This document shows positions 9,857 through 19,682 of a stretch of 64,000 nucleotides of DNA, piece after piece. Under the pieces are notes generated by a model. The model made no database searches, was not told the origin of the DNA, and saw nothing but the letters and a program-made list of their open reading frames with translations. The DNA lies in assembly GCA_965197395.1 (NCBI GenBank), contig OZ240205.1, positions 186,001 through 250,000 on the forward strand. The letters are read 5' to 3'. Source of the DNA: CAZYFH01 sp965197395. Its GTDB lineage: Bacteria; Acidobacteriota; Vicinamibacteria; Vicinamibacterales; UBA8438. A program made the position numbers and the translations under genes. How positions within the stretch are numbered: the first letter of the stretch is position 1; each line of letters begins with the position of its first letter.

Positions 9857-10185
9857 TTGTCCACCGCTCCGTCGCACTTGCGGCAGATACGTACCCGACG
9901 ACCGTCGCCGAGCAGCCGGCGCCCGAGGCGCGTCGCAGCGCCGCACTCGGGGCACACGAGCTGCACATTGGACGCGTGCAACGACGCTTCGCGCTCGACA
10001 ATGCCGCCCTTCACGTTGGCCCGAGGGTTGGGTCGCGTGTGTCGCTTGATGAAGTTGACACCCTCCACCACGACGCGGTTGCGATCCGGCAGGACCTTCA
10101 ACACCCGTCCCCGCTTGCCGCGGTCCTTCCCGGCCACGACAACGACGTTGTCGTTCTTGCGAACCGGGGTCTGCAATCGAGACAT
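9853..10185 (-). CDS. rplX: 50S ribosomal protein L24
   Basis: An assembly initiator protein with an N-terminal KOW motif (NVVVVAGKDRGKRGRVLKVL). The 110-residue product has a C-terminal zinc-ribbon-like segment with C78, C81, C101 and C104 (CPECG and CRKC), found in many but not all bacterial L24 proteins. The stop overlaps the rplE start. Confidence 0.96.
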   Translation of the reverse strand: MSRLQTPVRKNDNVVVVAGKDRGKRGRVLKVLPDRNRVVVEGVNFIKRHTRPNPRANVKGGIVEREASLHASNVQLVCPECGAATRLGRRLLGDGRRVRICRKCDGAVDK

Positions 10186-10205
10186 CTCTGTTCTCAGTTT
10201 GTTGC

Positions 10206-10229
10206 GCTTAAGCCCTAAGCCCTGAGCCT
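10206..10229. repeat. Short heptamer repeat in rplX-rplN spacer
   Basis: The 63-base spacer between rplN and rplX contains a run of CTAAGCC/CTGAGCC heptamers like one arm of the element at 3000-3060. Only one arm is clear here, followed by CTGCAGCC. It may be a decayed copy. No function can be assigned. Confidence 0.4.
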
Positions 10230-10248
10230 GCAGCCTTCGCGGTTACGC

Positions 10249-10617
10249 TTACAACACCTCCGGGGCCAGGGAGATGATCTTCATGAACTTGCGTTCCCGT
10301 AGCTCCCGTGCGACCGGCCCGAAGACACGCGTGCCGATCGGTTCGTTCTGATCGTCGACCAGGACCGCCGCATTGCGATCGAATCGGATATAGCTGCCAT
10401 CGCGGCGACGGTGTTCCTTCCGGGTACGCACGATGACCGCCTTCACGACCTGGCCCTTCTTCACCGTCGCGTCCGGAGTCGCCTCCTTGACGGATGCCGT
10501 CACCACATCGCCCAAACGCGCGTACCGACCCGTCGCGCCGCCGAGCGGGTTGATGACCGCAATCTTGCGCGCCCCGGAGTTGTCGGCCACGTCCAGGACC
10601 GACTGCATCTGAATCAT
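10249..10617 (-). CDS. rplN: 50S ribosomal protein L14
   Basis: L14 makes intersubunit bridges. The sequence begins MIQMQSVLDVADNSGARKIA and ends FMKIISLAPEVL. The length is exactly the usual 122 residues. It sits between rpsQ and rplX. Identity is certain from the whole sequence. Confidence 0.98.
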   Translation of the reverse strand: MIQMQSVLDVADNSGARKIAVINPLGGATGRYARLGDVVTASVKEATPDATVKKGQVVKAVIVRTRKEHRRRDGSYIRFDRNAAVLVDDQNEPIGTRVFGPVARELRERKFMKIISLAPEVL

Positions 10618-10626
10618 GAGGCTCGC

Positions 10627-10878
10627 CTAGCTCTCGGCCCGCGTGATGACACGCTTGACCACATAGCGTTTGCGACGACTCAGCGGACGCGATTCGACCA
10701 TCGCGATCCGATCGCCGACCTTGGCGCTGTTCTCGGCGTCGTGCGCCATGAACGTCGATGTGCGACGTTGCGTTTTCCCATAGAGGCCATGCCGCACTCG
10801 GCGCTCCACGGCCACGATCACACCGCGGTCCAGCCTGTCGCGCACGACGACACCCACGACCTCTCGCTGATTACCCAT
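10627..10878 (-). CDS. rpsQ: 30S ribosomal protein S17
   Basis: An OB-fold 16S-binding protein. The 83-residue sequence has VGVVVRDRLDRGVIVAVERR, KTQRRTSTFMAHDAENSAKV and GDRIAMVESRPLSRRKRYVV. The start overlaps the rpmC stop by 8 bases, consistent with coupling. Confidence 0.97.
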   Translation of the reverse strand: MGNQREVVGVVVRDRLDRGVIVAVERRVRHGLYGKTQRRTSTFMAHDAENSAKVGDRIAMVESRPLSRRKRYVVKRVITRAES

Positions 10879-11089
10879 CGCCCTCCCCCGAGGCCGCCAG
10901 CTCCCGCTCGCGGAGCAGGGTCTTGGCCCGGGCCCGGTCCTTGCGCAACGCGCTCATCTTGTGCGGCGCGTCCGTCTTTCCCATCGACTGCTGCAGTCGC
11001 AGCCGGAACACCTCGTCGTCGAGCTCGCGGACACGCTGGACGAGATCGTCGCTCCCCAGCTCCCGCAGATCGTCAATCTTCGCCATCAC
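10871..11089 (-). CDS. rpmC: 50S ribosomal protein L29
   Basis: A helical hairpin protein at the exit tunnel. The 72-residue product begins MMAKIDDLRELGSDDLVQRV and contains EVFRLRLQQSMGKTDAPHKM, typical of L29. It overlaps rplP by 4 bases and rpsQ by 8 bases, forming a tightly coupled trio. Confidence 0.96.
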   Translation of the reverse strand: MMAKIDDLRELGSDDLVQRVRELDDEVFRLRLQQSMGKTDAPHKMSALRKDRARAKTLLRERELAASGEGDG

Positions 11090-11508
11090 ACCCGCGCCTC
11101 GCCGAACCGCGTGGCGAACTTCGTGTGAATCGGCAGCTTCGCTGCTGCAAGGCGCATCGCCTTTTCAGCGTCTGCCGCGCTGACCCCCTCCATCTCGAAG
11201 AGGATCCGGCCAGGGCGCACGACAGCCACCCACTGCTCCGGCGCGCCCTTCCCTTTGCCCATCCGGGTCTCCTGCGGCTTCTTTGTGATCGGCTTGTCGG
11301 GAAACACGCGCACCCAGATTTTCCCGCCGCGCTTGATGAATCGTGTCATCGCCACACGGGCGGCCTCGATCTGCCGATCGGTAATCCAGCAGGGCTCCAT
11401 CGCCTTCAGGCCATAGTCGCCGAACGACACCGTCGAGCCGCGCCAGGCCTTGCCCGCCATGCGCCCGCGGTGCTGCTTCCGATACTTGACCTTCTTCGGC
11501 ATCAACAT
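11086..11508 (-). CDS. rplP: 50S ribosomal protein L16
   Basis: L16 lies near the peptidyl transferase centre and A-site tRNA. The 140-residue sequence begins MLMPKKVKYRKQHRGRMAGK. The third residue is also Met and could be the start. The signature QIEAARVAMTRFIKRGGKIW and ETRMGKGKGAPEQWVAVVRP are present. It follows rpsC by about 30 bases. Confidence 0.97.
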   Translation of the reverse strand: MLMPKKVKYRKQHRGRMAGKAWRGSTVSFGDYGLKAMEPCWITDRQIEAARVAMTRFIKRGGKIWVRVFPDKPITKKPQETRMGKGKGAPEQWVAVVRPGRILFEMEGVSAADAEKAMRLAAAKLPIHTKFATRFGEARV

Positions 11509-11538
11509 GATGCGTCCCCTGGGCCCCGTGGTCGCCGA

Positions 11539-12219
11539 CTACACGCGCGCGCCACGCCGCGGGGCTCGATACTCCTCCTCGCGACCCACCTGCGGCAAGA
11601 GGCGCTCGCCCTTGTAGAGCCATACCTTGACGCCAACGACGCCGTAGGTCGTCCGCGCCTGCCCGAACCCGTAGTCGATATCCGCACGCAGCGTCTGCAG
11701 CGGCAACTGGCCATTCAGATACCACTCGGACCGCGCGATCTCGGCACCGTTGAGGCGGCCGCCCACACGCACCTTGATGCCACGGGCGCCGAACCGCAGC
11801 GCCGACTCCACCGCTTTTCGCATGGCGCGTCTGAACGCGACGCGCTTCTCGAGCTGCAGTGCGACCGACTCGCTGATCAGCTGGGCATCGAGCTCCGGCT
11901 TCTGAATCTCCTGGATATTGATGAACACCTGGCGGTCGGTCCGCTTCTGAATCTCCGTCTTCAGCTTGTCGACCTCGGTGCCCTTTCGCCCGATGATGAT
12001 GCCCGGCCGCGACGTGTAGATGTCCAGCTTTAACATGTTGGCCGCGCGCTCGATTTCGATCTTCGAGACCCCGGCATGCGCGAAGCGTTTCTTCAGATCA
12101 CGTTTGAGGGCGAGGTCCTCGTGCAGCAGCTTGGCGTAATCGCGGTCGGCGTACCATCGCGATCGCCAGGTCTTGTTGAACCCCAGGCGGAATCCGATTG
12201 GATGAACCTTCTGTCCCAT
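11539..12219 (-). CDS. rpsC: 30S ribosomal protein S3
   Basis: S3 helps form the mRNA entry tunnel and helicase. I start at the ATG ending at 12219 (MGQKVHPIGFRLGFNKTWRS), which is the invariant S3 N-terminus; the frame is open much further upstream but only across rplV. The KH domain (RPGIIIGRKGTEVDKLKTEI) and C-terminal domain (GQARTTYGVVGVKVWLYKGE) are intact. It is 226 residues. Confidence 0.97.
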   Translation of the reverse strand: MGQKVHPIGFRLGFNKTWRSRWYADRDYAKLLHEDLALKRDLKKRFAHAGVSKIEIERAANMLKLDIYTSRPGIIIGRKGTEVDKLKTEIQKRTDRQVFINIQEIQKPELDAQLISESVALQLEKRVAFRRAMRKAVESALRFGARGIKVRVGGRLNGAEIARSEWYLNGQLPLQTLRADIDYGFGQARTTYGVVGVKVWLYKGERLLPQVGREEEYRAPRRGARV

Positions 12220-12242
12220 GAGCGTTGTGACCTCGTGTCCGG

Positions 12243-12833
12243 CTAGTCCGCCGTTGGCGCCTTCCTCGTCTTCTTGCCGGCAGCGCGAGCCTTCGTCGCC
12301 GCGCGCGCTGCTCCCGTCGTGGCGCCGCTCGCGCTCTTGGCCCCACTCGGCGGTCGGCGCGCGGTCTTCCGCGACCGTTTGTGCTTCACCCGCTTGGTGG
12401 CGCGCCTGGCACCAGACGCTCCTTTGCGCCGCTTCGTTGTTCCGCCTTCGGCGCCCGCCGGCTCGCCGACGGTCACCACTGTGGCGGACTCGGGCCGCTC
12501 TCGCACGACGACCGTCAGATGCGCCGTACGCTTCACGATGCGGAACGCACGGCCCATCGGCGCCGCGCGGATGCGCTTCAATGACGGGCCCTGGTCCGCG
12601 TGGCACGCCCCGACATACAGACGATCGACATCGCCGCTCCCACCTTCCCGCTGACTGGCGTTCGCGACGGCTGACCGCAGCGCCTTCTCGATGTCCTTGG
12701 CCACGCCCTTGCGCGCGAATCGGAGTGTGGCCAGCGCCGTGTCGACGTCCCGTCCACGAATCAGGTCGAGCACAAGCTTGGCCTTGTGGGCTGACGTCCG
12801 TACATACCGCGACGTCGCCCGCCCCTCGATCAT
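12243..12833 (-). CDS. rplV: 50S ribosomal protein L22 with long basic C-terminal tail
   Basis: L22 lines the exit tunnel. I start at the ATG ending at 12833 (MIEGRATSRYVRTSAHKAKL), overlapping the rpsS stop by 4 bases. The L22 fold ends near residue 115 (FRIVKRTAHLTVVVRERPES). About 80 further residues are Lys/Arg/Ala/Gly-rich (KRVKHKRSRKTARRPPSGAK and similar). Most L22 proteins are 110-120 residues, so the tail is an addition of unknown role on the ribosome surface. Confidence 0.95.
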   Translation of the reverse strand: MIEGRATSRYVRTSAHKAKLVLDLIRGRDVDTALATLRFARKGVAKDIEKALRSAVANASQREGGSGDVDRLYVGACHADQGPSLKRIRAAPMGRAFRIVKRTAHLTVVVRERPESATVVTVGEPAGAEGGTTKRRKGASGARRATKRVKHKRSRKTARRPPSGAKSASGATTGAARAATKARAAGKKTRKAPTAD

Positions 12834-13132
12834 CGAGGACCTCCGGACTTGGCGACCGACGCGGCCTTCTCGCTCTTCGTCGTATGTCCTCGAAACAGCC
12901 GTGTGGGCGCGAACTCGCCGAACTTGTGGCCCACCATGTTCTCGGTGACGTAGACGGGGATGAACCGCTTCCCGTTGTGAACGGCGACGGTGTGTCCCAC
13001 CATCTCGGGCACCACGGTCGACCGCCGCGACCACGTCTTGATCACTTTCTTGTCGCCGCTCCGATTCATGATCTCGATCTTCTCGAGGAGCGGCACATCG
13101 ACGAACGGTCCCTTCTTCAACGAGCGGCTCAT
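12830..13132 (-). CDS. rpsS: 30S ribosomal protein S19
   Basis: S19 is in the 30S head and partners with S13. I start at the ATG ending at 13132 (MSRSLKKGPFVDVPLLEKIE). The core TWSRRSTVVPEMVGHTVAVH and GHKFGEFAPTRLFRGHT is typical. The length is 100 residues. It is coupled to rplV by a 4-base overlap. Confidence 0.97.
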   Translation of the reverse strand: MSRSLKKGPFVDVPLLEKIEIMNRSGDKKVIKTWSRRSTVVPEMVGHTVAVHNGKRFIPVYVTENMVGHKFGEFAPTRLFRGHTTKSEKAASVAKSGGPR

Positions 13133-13143
13133 GATTCGCGTCC

Positions 13144-13977
13144 CTATCTCGACCGCTTCTTCTTCCGCGACACGATGAAACGATCCGACGGCTTCTTCTT
13201 TCGGGTCTTGTACCCCTTGGTCGGCATGCCCCAAGGTGATACTGGATGCCGCCCGCCCGCCGCATGCCCCTCACCGCCGCCCAGCGGGTGGTCCACCGGG
13301 TTCATCGCGTTGCCGCACACGTGCGGTCGACGCCCGCGCCACCGTTGACGACCGGCCTTCCCGATTCGGACGTTCTCGTGGTCGACGTTGCCCACCTGAC
13401 CGATCGTGGCGAGGCACCTCGGCATGATGAGTCGGGTCTCCCCGGACGGCAGACGCACGGTCACGTACTTACCTTCCTTGGCCACGACCTGCACGGATGA
13501 CCCGGCGCTGCGGGCGAGTTGGCCGCCCTTCCCAGGTCGCAATTCGACGTTGTGCACCTGAGTCCCGAGGGGGATGTTCGCAAGCGGAAGGGCGTTCCCA
13601 GGCAGTATGTCCACCTTGTCGCCCGAGATGACCGAGTCGCCGACCTTCACGCCGACCGGATGCAAGATGTATCGCTTCTCGCCGTCCGCATACGTCACGA
13701 GCGCGATTCGCGCCGAGCGGTTGGGGTCATATTCGACCGTCGTCACCGTGGCCGGAATGTCGCGCTTGCTTCGCTTGAAATCGATCACGCGATAGGCTCG
13801 CTTGTGGCCGCCGCCGCGCCACCACATGGTCACCTCGCCGCGATTGTTTCGCCCGCCGGACTTCTTCAACGGACGGATCAAGGGCCGGTGTGGCCTATCG
13901 GTCGTGATCTCGTCGAACGTCTGCACCGTCTGGAATCGACGGCCTGCCGAGGTCGGTTTATATTTGCGAATGGCCAT
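13144..13977 (-). CDS. rplB: 50S ribosomal protein L2
   Basis: L2 is needed for subunit association and peptidyl transfer. I start at the ATG ending at 13977 (MAIRKYKPTSAGRRFQTVQT). The L2 signature near the C-terminus (CGNAMNPVDHPLGGGEGHAA) includes the conserved histidine of the active-site loop. The length of 277 residues is normal. It lies between rplW and rpsS. Confidence 0.98.
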   Translation of the reverse strand: MAIRKYKPTSAGRRFQTVQTFDEITTDRPHRPLIRPLKKSGGRNNRGEVTMWWRGGGHKRAYRVIDFKRSKRDIPATVTTVEYDPNRSARIALVTYADGEKRYILHPVGVKVGDSVISGDKVDILPGNALPLANIPLGTQVHNVELRPGKGGQLARSAGSSVQVVAKEGKYVTVRLPSGETRLIMPRCLATIGQVGNVDHENVRIGKAGRQRWRGRRPHVCGNAMNPVDHPLGGGEGHAAGGRHPVSPWGMPTKGYKTRKKKPSDRFIVSRKKKRSR

Positions 13978-14006
13978 CGTACTGCTCGGTGATTGCTCCG
14001 GAGTCC

Positions 14007-14297
14007 CTAGGCGCCTTCGAGGAAGTCCGGCACCTGCTCGCCCGCACGCAGGCGAATATAGGCCTTCTTCCAATCCGGCCGCTGCCCGGCGAAGCGCCCC
14101 TGGCGCTTGACTTTGCCATGCGCGATGGACGTGCGCACCTCGGCGACCTTCGACCCAAACAGCTGCTCGACTGCCCGCCGAATCTCGATCTTCGTAGCGC
14201 GCAGCGCGACCTCGAACACGAGGATCTGGCCGCCTTCCCTCAAGAGGGTCGACTTCTCCGTGATGATGGCGCGCCGAATGACCTCGGTCTGCTTCAT
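14007..14297 (-). CDS. rplW: 50S ribosomal protein L23
   Basis: L23 is the docking site for trigger factor and SRP at the tunnel exit. I start at the ATG ending at 14297 (MKQTEVIRRAIITEKSTLLR), overlapping the rplD stop by 4 bases. The length is 96 residues. The central segment VALRATKIEIRRAVEQLFGS is typical. Confidence 0.96.
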   Translation of the reverse strand: MKQTEVIRRAIITEKSTLLREGGQILVFEVALRATKIEIRRAVEQLFGSKVAEVRTSIAHGKVKRQGRFAGQRPDWKKAYIRLRAGEQVPDFLEGA

Positions 14298-14923
14298 GAC
14301 GCCAACACTCGGGCCAAATGATCGACCGCGGCTCGACTGATAATTAGTTGCCGGGCGGCGACCACATCCCTGGCGGTCAGCCGTTGCGACGCGACCACTC
14401 GCACGCCGCAAAGATTACGTGTCGCGCGTTCGAGGTTGCCGTCCGGCCGGACGTCGACCAACACCACCTTTCGAGTCACGCCGAGCCGAGCGAGGAACGC
14501 GGCGGCCTGTCGCGTCTGGGGGCCGTCAGGGTCGATCGCAAAGGCGTCGAGTACGATGACGCGCCCCTCCGCCAACCGCTGCTGCAGTGCGGCGCCAAGG
14601 CCGGCGCGCACCACTTTCTTGGGCAATCTGTACCCGTAGCTTCGCCGCTGTGGACCAAACACCGTGCCGCCCGTCCGCCAGAGCGGATTGCGCGCTTCAC
14701 CGACACGGGCGCGCCCAGTGCCCTTCTGGCGCCAGGGCTTCTTGCCCGTGCCTCTCACGCGCCCCCGCGTCTTGGTGGCGTGCGTGCCGCGGCGTCGGCC
14801 GGCCTGCTCGTGGACGACGGCCTCCCAGACCAGTCCCGCGCGGACACGACCGCCGAAAACCTCGTCGCTCATCTGGAGCGAGTCGACCTTCTCATTCTCG
14901 GCGTTGACCACGTCGATCGTCAT
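14294..14923 (-). CDS. rplD: 50S ribosomal protein L4
   Basis: L4 reaches into the exit tunnel and in many bacteria autoregulates the S10 operon. The 209-residue protein has the extended tunnel loop (GTHATKTRGRVRGTGKKPWR then QKGTGRARVGEARNPLWRTG) and the Rossmann-like body. The start overlaps the rplC stop by 4 bases. Confidence 0.97.
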   Translation of the reverse strand: MTIDVVNAENEKVDSLQMSDEVFGGRVRAGLVWEAVVHEQAGRRRGTHATKTRGRVRGTGKKPWRQKGTGRARVGEARNPLWRTGGTVFGPQRRSYGYRLPKKVVRAGLGAALQQRLAEGRVIVLDAFAIDPDGPQTRQAAAFLARLGVTRKVVLVDVRPDGNLERATRNLCGVRVVASQRLTARDVVAARQLIISRAAVDHLARVLAS

Positions 14924-15612
14924 CGGCCCTTCTTCTTCTTCTTCTTCGCATCGTCCGCTGGCGGCGGGGCGGGCTCACGCCTCGGCGCGACCGCCTTACG
15001 GATGACGACGTATCCACCAGGCGCGCCCGGAATGGCGCCCTTGACGACCAGCCGATGGTTGTCGGCGTCGACCTCGATGACGCGAAGGTTGCGCACGGTG
15101 ACGCGCACGCCGCCCATGCGACCGGGCGCCCGCATTCCCTTGATTACCCGCGACGGATAGGACGACTGGCCGATCGAGCCGGGCGCGCGGTGGAACATCG
15201 AGCCGTGTGTCGCGCGGCCTCCACTGAAGCCGTGGCGCTTGATGACACCCTGGAACCCTCGGCCGCGACTCACACCGCAGACGTCGACCTGATCCCCCGC
15301 GGCAAACACCGACACGAGCACCTGCTCGCCCGCCTTCGGGGCCGCGCCTGCATCGTCGATCCTGATCTCCTGGCGCACGCGGGTGGGTGGCACCGCGGCG
15401 CGCGCGTAGGCACCGGCAATCGGCTTGGACACGCGCGGGACCCGGTCCTCGACAAGGCCGAGCTGAACGGCCTCGTATCCATCGCGGTCCATCTGTTTCC
15501 GCTGCACCACCACGCAAGGACCGGCTGTGAGCACAGTCGCCGGCTGCGATGCGCCGTCGGCGCCGAACACCTGCGTCATCCCGATTTTCCGTCCGATAAT
15601 TCCGGTCATCAT
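14920..15612 (-). CDS. rplC: 50S ribosomal protein L3
   Basis: L3 starts 50S assembly and its loop reaches the peptidyl transferase centre. The N-terminus MMTGIIGRKIGMTQVFGADG is standard (the second Met may be the real start). The 230-residue protein contains KRHGFSGGRATHGSMFHRAP. It ends in a polylysine tract (DDAKKKKKKGR) encoded by a run of AAG codons, prone to slippage. Confidence 0.97.
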   Translation of the reverse strand: MMTGIIGRKIGMTQVFGADGASQPATVLTAGPCVVVQRKQMDRDGYEAVQLGLVEDRVPRVSKPIAGAYARAAVPPTRVRQEIRIDDAGAAPKAGEQVLVSVFAAGDQVDVCGVSRGRGFQGVIKRHGFSGGRATHGSMFHRAPGSIGQSSYPSRVIKGMRAPGRMGGVRVTVRNLRVIEVDADNHRLVVKGAIPGAPGGYVVIRKAVAPRREPAPPPADDAKKKKKKGR

Positions 15613-15646
15613 CGCCGTCGTTCCCAGCCTCGGGGCTCAGCGCCGA

Positions 15647-15979
15647 CTAGCTATGCTCTTTCCCGAACGCTTTGATCTCCACGTCGACGCCGGCCGGCAA
15701 GTCGAGCTTCATGAGTGCGTCGACCGTCTGCGGCGTCGGCTCGAAAATGTCGATCAGCCGTTTGTGCGTGCGAATCTCGAATTGTTCACGCGACTTCTTG
15801 TCCACATGCGGCGAACGCAACACGGTCCACTTGTTCTTCTCCGTGGGGAGCGGGATCGGGCCGGCGAGCCTCGCGCCGCTCCGGCGCGCGGTGTCGACGA
15901 TCTCTGTCGTCGACTGGTCCAGCACACGATGGTCGTAGGCCTTCAAGCGGATCCGAATCTTGTCACTGAACGTTGCCAT
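15647..15979 (-). CDS. rpsJ: 30S ribosomal protein S10
   Basis: S10 is a 30S head protein and also the NusE antitermination factor. The 110-residue sequence has IRIRLKAYDHRVLDQSTTEI and SREQFEIRTHKRLIDIFEPT. It is the first gene of the S10 operon. Its upstream spacer holds a heptamer palindrome after tuf copy 1. Confidence 0.97.
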   Translation of the reverse strand: MATFSDKIRIRLKAYDHRVLDQSTTEIVDTARRSGARLAGPIPLPTEKNKWTVLRSPHVDKKSREQFEIRTHKRLIDIFEPTPQTVDALMKLDLPAGVDVEIKAFGKEHS

Positions 15980-16026
15980 GTGCGCGAGTGCTCCTGTATG
16001 CGAATACGCCCGTTCCCCAGCACCCT

Positions 16027-16100
16027 GTCTTACGTCTTATGTCTTACGCACGCACCCAAGGGCGTTCTTGCCTAAGACCTAAGACTTGAGACCTAAGACC
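16027..16100. repeat. Heptamer-repeat palindrome C (tuf1-rpsJ spacer)
   Basis: The spacer between tuf copy 1 and rpsJ consists mostly of two opposed arrays of heptamers. The left arm is GTCTTAC/GTCTTAT units, the right arm is TAAGACC/TAAGACT units, and the loop contains GGGCGTTCTTGCC. The same loop (as GGCAAGAACGCCC or a close variant) recurs at 20206-20293 and 33231-33309. The arms can fold into an imperfect stem with G-U pairs. Confidence 0.75.
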
Positions 16101-16112
16101 AAGGCAACGCTC

Positions 16113-17300
<1,188 letters not shown>

Positions 17301-17311
17301 GACTCGATCCC

Positions 17312-19426
17312 CTATCTCCCTGTGATACGCGCGATGATCTCGTCACTGACGTCTCCAGGCACCGGCTCATACCGGTCGAAGTGCATGGAAAACGTCGCCC
17401 GTCCTTGCGTGCGGGACCGTAGGTCGGTGGCGTACCCGAACATCGCCGCCAACGGCACACGCGAGTTAACGATCTGGGTCCCGCCACGCGCCTCCATCGA
17501 TTTGACCTTGCCGCGCCGGCCGTTCAGATCGCCGATGACGTCGCCCATGAACTCCTCTGGCACGACCACCTCGACGCGCATGACCGGCTCCAGCAGCACG
17601 GCGGCGCCTCGGCGCGCGGCAGCCCGGAAAGCCATGGCGCCGGCGACCTTGAACGCCGGCTCTGACGAGTCCACGTCGTGATACGACCCGTCGTACAGCG
17701 ACACCTTCACATCCTCGATCGGATACCCGGCCAGCACGCCGGTCGTCATCGCGTCGCGGATCCCCTGCTCCACCGGCTTGATGTACTCGCGTGGAATCGC
17801 GCCGCGAACGATGTCGTTCACGAACTCGAATCCATGCCCAGGCGGACCCGGCACCACACGGATCTTCACGTGGCCATACTGTCCGCGGCCGCCGGTCTGC
17901 TTGACATAGCGCCCCTCGGCGTCCGCGGGTCGCGTCAACGTCTCCTTGTATGCCACCTGCGGTCTGCCGACGCTGGCCACGACCCCGAACTCGCGCTGGA
18001 GGCGGTCGACGAGAATCTCGAGGTGCAGCTCGCCCATCCCGGAGATGACGACCTGCCCCGTGTCGTCGTCCGTGTGCACCTGAAACGTCGGGTCCTCAAT
18101 CGTCAGCTTCGACAGTCCCTGCCCCAGCTTCTCCTGGTCGGCCTTCGTCCGCGGCTCGATCGCGAGGCTGATGACCGGGCTCGGGAACTCCATCGATTCG
18201 AGCACGACGGGGTGCTGCGGATCGCAGATTGTGTCACCCGTGCCGACGCTCTTCAGCCCGACGGCGGCGGCGATATCGCCCGCGTACACCTTCTTGATCT
18301 CCTCACGCTTGTTCGCGTGCATCTTGAGGAGACGCCCGATACGCTCGGTGCGGCCACGGCCTGACACCGCGATCGACGAGCCCGTCTGCATGACACCGGA
18401 ATAGACCCGAATAAAGGTCAACTGCCCGACATACGGGTCGGTCATCACCTTGAAGGCCAGCGCCGCGAACGGCGCGGTGTCGTCGGCCACGCGTTCGACG
18501 AGGTGGTTCGGTTCGTCCTCGGACGTGCCGGGCGTGATGCCGGTCATCGGCGGGATGTCCGGCGGCGACGGGAGATAGTCGATGACCGCATCGACCAGCG
18601 GTTGCACACCCTTGTTCTTGAAGGCCGAACCACACAACACCGGGACGAACGGAGCCTCTTCCTTTCGCACTGACTCGATCGTGCGTCGGCGCAGCGCCGC
18701 GCGAATCCCCTCCTCGGGCAGCGCCTCGCCGTGGAGATACTTGTTCAGCAGGTCGTCATCGGTCTCGCTGACTTTCTCGACGAGCTGTTCCCTGAGGTGC
18801 ATCGCCTGCTCGCGATACTCGCTCGGAATGTCTTCCGTAACGGACTCGGCGCCGAGGGTCTCGTCCTTGTAACGAATGGCCTTCATCGTGACCAGGTCGA
18901 TGACACCCACGAACCCGTCGTCCGACCCGATCGGCATCTGCACCGCGACGGGGTTGGCCTGGAGCTTGGCACGGATCTGCTCGAGTGTCCCGTCGAAATC
19001 GGCGCCGACCCGGTCCATCTTATTGACGAAGCAAATCCGGGGGACCCGATACTTGTCGGCCTGTCGCCACACGGTCTCCGATTGCGGCTCGACGCCACCA
19101 ACCGCGTCAAAGACCGCGACCGCGCCGTCCAGCACGCGCAATGACCGCTCCACCTCGGCAGTGAAATCGACGTGCCCGGGCGTGTCGATGATGTTGATCC
19201 GGTGCTCGCGCCAGAAGCAGGTGGTGGCCGCAGACGTGATCGTGATCCCTCGCTCCTGTTCCTGCGCCATCCAGTCCATCACGGCGGTGCCGTCATGAAC
19301 CTCCCCGAGCTTGTACGTGATGCCGGTGTAATACAGGATGCGCTCGGTCGTCGTCGTCTTCCCGGCATCAATGTGGGCCATGATGCCGATGTTGCGAGTC
19401 CGTTCGAGCGGAACCTGCCTTGACAT
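17312..19426 (-). CDS. fusA: Elongation factor G
   Basis: EF-G drives translocation using GTP. I start at the ATG ending at 19426 (MSRQVPLERTRNIGIMAHID). Motifs are AHIDAGKTTTTERILYYTG (P-loop), DTPGH and NKMDR, followed by domains II-V. The length is 704 residues. The frame stays open upstream into a GC-rich repeat, but that part has no EF-G similarity. It is flanked by rpsG and tuf as usual. Confidence 0.97.
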   Translation of the reverse strand: MSRQVPLERTRNIGIMAHIDAGKTTTTERILYYTGITYKLGEVHDGTAVMDWMAQEQERGITITSAATTCFWREHRINIIDTPGHVDFTAEVERSLRVLDGAVAVFDAVGGVEPQSETVWRQADKYRVPRICFVNKMDRVGADFDGTLEQIRAKLQANPVAVQMPIGSDDGFVGVIDLVTMKAIRYKDETLGAESVTEDIPSEYREQAMHLREQLVEKVSETDDDLLNKYLHGEALPEEGIRAALRRRTIESVRKEEAPFVPVLCGSAFKNKGVQPLVDAVIDYLPSPPDIPPMTGITPGTSEDEPNHLVERVADDTAPFAALAFKVMTDPYVGQLTFIRVYSGVMQTGSSIAVSGRGRTERIGRLLKMHANKREEIKKVYAGDIAAAVGLKSVGTGDTICDPQHPVVLESMEFPSPVISLAIEPRTKADQEKLGQGLSKLTIEDPTFQVHTDDDTGQVVISGMGELHLEILVDRLQREFGVVASVGRPQVAYKETLTRPADAEGRYVKQTGGRGQYGHVKIRVVPGPPGHGFEFVNDIVRGAIPREYIKPVEQGIRDAMTTGVLAGYPIEDVKVSLYDGSYHDVDSSEPAFKVAGAMAFRAAARRGAAVLLEPVMRVEVVVPEEFMGDVIGDLNGRRGKVKSMEARGGTQIVNSRVPLAAMFGYATDLRSRTQGRATFSMHFDRYEPVPGDVSDEIIARITGR

Positions 19427-19514
19427 CTTTCCTGCCACACGCGTCCGGGACTGCGAGTCTCCCGCGCCCCTGGACGAATCGACCGTGATCTCGGCTGTGG
19501 TCACTTCGTTACTT

Positions 19515-19625
19515 AGACGGGGCTTTGCCCCGAACCCCCGCGGCCGCTCCGTGGGGACCCCGAGAGCCCCACTCCGCGCCCGCGAGGCGCGCCGTGCGCG
19601 CCATGGCGTTCCCCATCGGGAGTGC
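19515..19625. repeat. GC-rich dispersed repeat, copy 1
   Basis: The 274-base rpsG-fusA spacer contains a GC-rich element with short inverted pieces (GGGGCTTTGCCCC, then CGTGGGGACCCCGAGAGCCCC, then GGCGCGCCGTGCGCGCC, each readable as a stem). Two related copies, in the opposite orientation, lie in tandem at 40861-41043. The rest of the spacer shows no gene. Confidence 0.6.
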
Positions 19626-19682
19626 GCGAAAGCCCCAAGGCCTGCGACAAGCAGGCCGACTGAACAATGCAGGCCTCCGCGT

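Noticed and set aside
10411..12033. 540-residue rightward open frame over S10-operon ribosomal genes
   Set aside because: Antisense to rplN, rpsQ, rpmC, rplP and rpsC; composition is Arg/His/Leu-rich without any family motif.
16027..16100. CRISPR array from repeated TAAGACC units
   Set aside because: Units are 7 bases with no spacers, and the two arms are opposed; it is a palindromic simple repeat.
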